Made by a program: the position numbers and the translations under genes. The notes under the pieces were generated by a model. That model was not told the origin of the DNA and ran no database searches. It saw nothing but the letters and a program-made list of their open reading frames with translations. From Clostridia bacterium (lineage in GTDB: Bacteria > Bacillota > Clostridia > TANB77 > UBA1234), in assembly GCA_017469465.1 (NCBI GenBank), contig JAFUGH010000032.1, positions 1-56,099 on the forward strand: a DNA stretch of 56,099 nucleotides, in the 5' to 3' direction. Positions 52,706 to 56,099 of this stretch are shown here, one piece after another. How positions within the stretch are numbered: position 1 is the stretch's first letter; each line of letters begins with the position of its first letter.

Positions 52706-54064
52706 TTACTTTAAATTCTTAATATTTAATCCACCTTTTTCAGCTGTTCTTACAAATTTATTAATCAAACCTTTATTATTTAAAACCCTCTTCATCATAA
52801 TCTTGGTATCATTATATTGTTTTATAAACTTGTTAACCTCTTGTACAGTAGTACCGCTACCTGCAGCAATTCTTCTTCTCCTACTTCCATTTAATATATC
52901 GGGATTATTTCTTTCTTTAATAGTCATAGATTGGATAATTGCTTCAGAAAGTTTAAATTGTTTCTCAGCAGCTTCAGAATTTTCAAGTGCTTTAGGGTCA
53001 ATTCCAATCATACCTAGAATTGATTTAAGAGAACCAAGCTTTTTAATTTGCTTTAATTGGTCTAAATAATCCTGTAAAGTAAAAGTTTGCTTCCTAACTG
53101 CTTTTTCAATTTTAGCGGCCTCTTCCTCATCAAATTGTTCTTCTGCTTTTTCAATTAAAGTAAGTACATCTCCCATTCCAAGAATTCTTGTTGCCATTCT
53201 ATCTGGATGGAATGTTTCAATGTCATTCATCTTTTCACCAGTACCAACAAACTTAATCGGTTTACCAGTAACTGCTTTTACTGAAAGCGCTGCTCCACCA
53301 CGTGTATCACCATCAAGTTTCGTAATAATGACACCATCAATTCCAAGTTGTTCATTGAAACTTTGTGAGACATTGACTGCATCTTGACCAGTCATCGCAT
53401 CAACAACTAGTAATATTTCATGTGGATTTGCAAATTCTTTAAGTCTCCTTAATTCATTCATAAGCATTTCATCAATATGTAAGCGACCTGCTGTATCTAT
53501 AATAATTACATCATTTAGTTTTGAATTAGCTTCCTTTAGTGCTGCTTTCGTAATTTCAACAACATCACGATTATTTCTATCTGAATAAACTGGTATACTT
53601 AGTTGTTTTCCTAGAACTTCTAATTGATCTATAGCTGCTGGTCTATAAATATCGCACGCCACCATAAGTGGTTTTTTACCATGCTTTCTTAATAGATTAG
53701 CAAGCTTACCTGCCATAGTTGTTTTACCTGAACCTTGAAGTCCCGCAAGCATAATAATTGTTGGAGGATTTGGTGAAAGATTCAAATATTCATCCTTACT
53801 TCCAAGTAGTTCTATTAATTCTTCATGTACAATTTTTACAACCTGTTGCCCTGGTGTTAAACTTTTTAAAACATCTTGACCAAGTGCTTTTTCAGCAATT
53901 TTATTGGTAAAGTCTTTTACAATTTTATAGTTAACATCTGCTTCTAAAAGAGCAAGCTTTACTTCCCTTGTTATTTCTTTCACATCATCTTCCGTAATTC
54001 TAGACTTTCCTCTTATTTTTTTCATAATATCTTGAAGTTTGCCACTCAAACTTTCAAATGCCAT
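52706..54064 (-). CDS. ffh: Signal recognition particle protein Ffh
   Basis: A 452-residue SRP54 GTPase that targets nascent membrane and secreted proteins with the SRP RNA and FtsY. The N domain is followed by GLQGSGKTTMAGKLA (G1), DTAGRLHIDE (G3) and TKLDGDTRGG (G4), then a Met-rich M domain (MTIKERNNPDILNGSRRRRIA region). The ATG at 54064 uses GAGGTG as SD; a GTG at 54073 is rejected. Confidence 0.97.
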   Translation of the reverse strand: MAFESLSGKLQDIMKKIRGKSRITEDDVKEITREVKLALLEADVNYKIVKDFTNKIAEKALGQDVLKSLTPGQQVVKIVHEELIELLGSKDEYLNLSPNPPTIIMLAGLQGSGKTTMAGKLANLLRKHGKKPLMVACDIYRPAAIDQLEVLGKQLSIPVYSDRNNRDVVEITKAALKEANSKLNDVIIIDTAGRLHIDEMLMNELRRLKEFANPHEILLVVDAMTGQDAVNVSQSFNEQLGIDGVIITKLDGDTRGGAALSVKAVTGKPIKFVGTGEKMNDIETFHPDRMATRILGMGDVLTLIEKAEEQFDEEEAAKIEKAVRKQTFTLQDYLDQLKQIKKLGSLKSILGMIGIDPKALENSEAAEKQFKLSEAIIQSMTIKERNNPDILNGSRRRRIAAGSGTTVQEVNKFIKQYNDTKIMMKRVLNNKGLINKFVRTAEKGGLNIKNLK

Positions 54065-54150
54065 AATAATCACCTCAAATCAATGACATATACACATCTC
54101 AATATTCAGGTTACCTGCAGTAAGCAAAACATTTTTTAGTGTATTCGCCA

Positions 54151-54459
54151 TTACGTTTTTAATTCCTCTACTAATTTAGCAATTTTGTCATCTTTAATAA
54201 TTTTCAGTATTTCATCTATCTTCTCTTGCCTAATTTTTTGTTTTTCACATATATTTAATTTATCTTCCAACATTATTAGATTTTTTTCAGCCTCTACGAG
54301 GCTTTTTCTGATTGCTTGTCTTGTAACTCCAATTTCATCAGCAATCTCACTCAAAGATAAATTCTGATTATAGTATAAATCAACAATATCAGCTTGCCTA
54401 TCCGTAAGCATATTTTTATATATATCAAGAAGTATACTAATTTTAACATTCCTCTCCAT
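54151..54459 (-). CDS. ylxM: YlxM-type helix-turn-helix protein
   Basis: A 102-residue protein next to ffh, as in most Firmicutes. LSLSEIADEIGVTRQAIRKSLVEAE is a sigma-70-region-4-like HTH, followed by a coiled segment. It is thought to modulate SRP activity. The start ATG at 54459 has a weak SD. ftsY, which often precedes it, is not in the window. Confidence 0.9.
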   Translation of the reverse strand: MERNVKISILLDIYKNMLTDRQADIVDLYYNQNLSLSEIADEIGVTRQAIRKSLVEAEKNLIMLEDKLNICEKQKIRQEKIDEILKIIKDDKIAKLVEELKT

Positions 54460-54495
54460 ACATCTACCCCCAGATTAAAGCTGTAAACCTTGAAT

Positions 54496-54524
54496 AGTTT
54501 ACACTGATTTTTATCAAAAGTCAA
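54496..54524 (-). promoter_or_regulatory. Promoter of the ylxM-ffh-rplS operon
   Basis: On the - strand TTGACT, a 17-nt spacer and TAAACT precede ylxM by about 37 bp. An overlapping GTAAAC/GTTTAC dyad (54482-54503) could be regulatory. Confidence 0.6.
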
Positions 54525-54532
54525 GTATTTTT

Positions 54533-55186
54533 CTAAATTTCTACATCTATTTTTTCATTTTTATCAATCATTTGTGAAGAATCCTCTAAAATTCCACTAA
54601 TTGATTGCATATAAAACGCTTTCTTCTCTTGAGCAGTTTTACCTACCATAAGCATATTGGTATGTTCAATTACTTCAACAATTGTTTTTGCATTGTATTT
54701 TTCATCCATTCCATCTGCTTTTAATCTTAACTGAATATCTCTCAAAGGATTCGTTGAGTCAGCATACTGATAAGCAAGCAATAAAATATATGCTCTACTT
54801 AGTCTATCCTCAGAAGCAAGTGAAAATCCATATGCAACTTTCCCTCTATTCTCTTTATTTTGTTCTGTACTTCCCATTTCTTGTGCAATTTTTATACTAT
54901 CTATAATTGTTTGTAACTTCTGTACATCGTAAGGATCTATACTGTATCTTTCCATTAGCCCATTTCTTTGTTCTGCATTCATTTCAGCAGTTTGCAATGA
55001 AAATTGTATCAATGAAATTTTTGTATTGCTCTCCTTATCTATATCTATTCTTGGCTCAAAATATTCTGATGGAATATCTTGAATTCTATTTTTTATGATG
55101 CAACCACTTTCAATACTATAGTTAGCGTATAAACTTTCGAAATTTCCTCTTTCCAAAATTTTTAATGTTTCCATATCTGACATCAT
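54533..55186 (-). CDS. Hypothetical protein upstream of ylxM
   Basis: A 217-residue soluble, mainly helical, Gln/Glu-rich protein with no recognised domain, signal or membrane segment. The ATG at 55186 follows AGAGGTG; a GTG at 55195 is rejected. It is transcribed in the same direction as the SRP operon but the operon promoter lies just past its end. Confidence 0.6.
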   Translation of the reverse strand: MMSDMETLKILERGNFESLYANYSIESGCIIKNRIQDIPSEYFEPRIDIDKESNTKISLIQFSLQTAEMNAEQRNGLMERYSIDPYDVQKLQTIIDSIKIAQEMGSTEQNKENRGKVAYGFSLASEDRLSRAYILLLAYQYADSTNPLRDIQLRLKADGMDEKYNAKTIVEVIEHTNMLMVGKTAQEKKAFYMQSISGILEDSSQMIDKNEKIDVEI

Positions 55187-55362
55187 AAAGAACACCTCTT
55201 TTCTCTTACTATGGGTTAGTACCTTTTATAAAAAGCGACCACTCCAAATATGTTTGTCATTATATCATCAATTTACATAAAATTCAATCCTTTTATCATA
55301 TTTACCTAGTTTGTACTCATTCTTATTGTCCTATTAAATATCCTTTTAACCATTTTACACGC

Positions 55363-55390
55363 AAAAAAGGTGTCCAAAAACGGACACCCT
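55363..55390 (-). terminator. Intrinsic terminator
   Basis: GGTGTCC (55369-55375) pairs with GGACACC (55382-55388); on - it is followed by TTTTTT. It ends the 55404-55862 gene. Confidence 0.85.
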
Positions 55391-55403
55391 TATGAGCTCA
55401 TTT

Positions 55404-55862
55404 CTATATTCTAAGAAACTTTTTAATTCCAGAAGTTAAATCTATTTTCTTAAACCAATCTACATCTTCAAATAAAATGTCTTGCCATTCTTTCTTTTTT
55501 ACCAAGGCAAGCTGTGCTTTTACTACTTTCACATCATAGGAAAACGTTTGCATATTTTCAGGATTAGATTGAATAAATTCCTTCATGTTATATATTTCTT
55601 TAGGCGTATAATCAGTAGAATTTGAATGATTATCTTCTTTAAATCCAATACCTTTGATAGATTGTGTATCTAAAGTATTAAGTGATATCTCTGAATTTTT
55701 AGATGTTTGAGGTTCAAATAATTTAGGTTTTTCAAATGCTGGTATAGAAAAAGATTTCATAGAATCTTTCGATTTTATTTGAATATTGTGACGGCCATTC
55801 AATTCTGATAATTGAGCGTTTAATTCACTTATCAATTTCTTTCTAGTATCTTCTGCTTTCAC
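55404..55862 (-). CDS. Hypothetical protein
   Basis: A 152-residue soluble protein without a known domain. The first 90 residues are Ser/Lys-rich and probably disordered; the C-terminal 60 are more ordered (MQTFSYDVKVVKAQLALVKKKEWQDIL). The start is a GTG at 55862 with GAGGTG upstream. It has its own terminator. Confidence 0.55.
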   Translation of the reverse strand: MKAEDTRKKLISELNAQLSELNGRHNIQIKSKDSMKSFSIPAFEKPKLFEPQTSKNSEISLNTLDTQSIKGIGFKEDNHSNSTDYTPKEIYNMKEFIQSNPENMQTFSYDVKVVKAQLALVKKKEWQDILFEDVDWFKKIDLTSGIKKFLRI

Positions 55863-56099
55863 CCCAACACCTCTTTTCTTTCGTACTTTTCCTAATAACT
55901 CTATTTTATTGTATATCTCTTTTGAAATAAAAGCAATATAATTATTGTTACAATTTTATTTGTAGGTTTGTCAAACATATGTCACACTTTCTTAGAAATG
56001 TCTATATTTGAAATACCTTTTTTCATATACTAGCTCCACTATGCCTGAAATTTAGCCAATTTTTCATTTGGACTCATCCAATTTAATGGTCTCATTGGA
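55863..56099. other. Upstream region at the window end
   Basis: This 237-bp segment is AT-rich and holds the promoter area of the last gene. At the very end, TCCAATTTAATGG and a nearby CATTGGA form a loose inverted repeat. No gene is visible; one may start beyond the edge. Confidence 0.4.

Overview
The window is about 56 kb of very AT-rich, low-GC Gram-positive DNA. Several markers point to an endospore-forming member of the Clostridia, probably an anaerobe. These are stage IV sporulation protein A (spoIVA), the three-gene cotJ spore-coat operon, a BofA-type inhibitor and a YtxC-type sporulation protein. Rubrerythrin and the non-mevalonate enzyme IspG fit this. Ribosome-binding sites are strong (AGGAGG or GAGGTG) and fix most starts, including several GTG or TTG starts. 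I saw no tRNA, rRNA, CRISPR array, transposase or phage structural gene. The species cannot be named from the sequence alone.

Layout. (1) 0.1-0.3 kb holds a candidate structured RNA. (2) 0.36-6.3 kb (- strand) is an apparent operon: TSCPD protein, endonuclease IV, TrmFO, two tandem secreted copper-amine-oxidase-N-like proteins and an SH3-CAP secreted protein. (3) 6.5-10.2 kb: a secreted beta-propeller protein, a small orphan and spoIVA. (4) 10.4-25.9 kb is a glucan-storage neighbourhood: GT4 glycogen-synthase-like transferase, DUF4912 protein, GH57 branching enzyme, GT35 phosphorylase and pyruvate kinase. A 2265-residue protein with 19 MucBP-like repeats and no export signal sits in the middle of it, next to ytxC. 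(5) 26.0-29.6 kb: a zinc ABC transporter operon with two extra membrane-anchored genes. (6) 29.8-35.8 kb: ispG, an orphan, cotJA-cotJB-cotJC, bofA, rubrerythrin and a DUF362 protein. (7) 36.1-39.5 kb: a secreted zinc peptidase with the ligand layout of the Pro-Pro endopeptidase/lethal-factor group, a YfcE phosphodiesterase, a small orphan, a DMT exporter and a small XRE regulator. (8) 39.6-41.4 kb: orphan-rbgA-mrnC.

(9) 41.5-46.7 kb is an accessory island. It carries two 2-deoxyribosyltransferase-like proteins, a frameshifted AAA-DUF4143 ATPase, an acyltransferase, a NADAR protein and a HAM1-like NTPase. Three diverged copies of an unusual mini-ORF repeat are scattered through it. (10) 47.0-50.2 kb: an SH3/NlpC-like cell-wall hydrolase, a 200-bp near-perfect palindrome, a radical SAM-SPASM protein and an acidic orphan. 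(11) 50.5-54.5 kb is the conserved ylxM-ffh-rpsP-khpA-rimM-trmD-rplS operon, followed by two orphans to the window end.

The best candidates for something undescribed are the giant intracellular repeat protein inside the glucan locus, the nucleotide-handling island with its mini-ORF repeats, and the modular palindromes at 25.9 and 48.0-48.2 kb.
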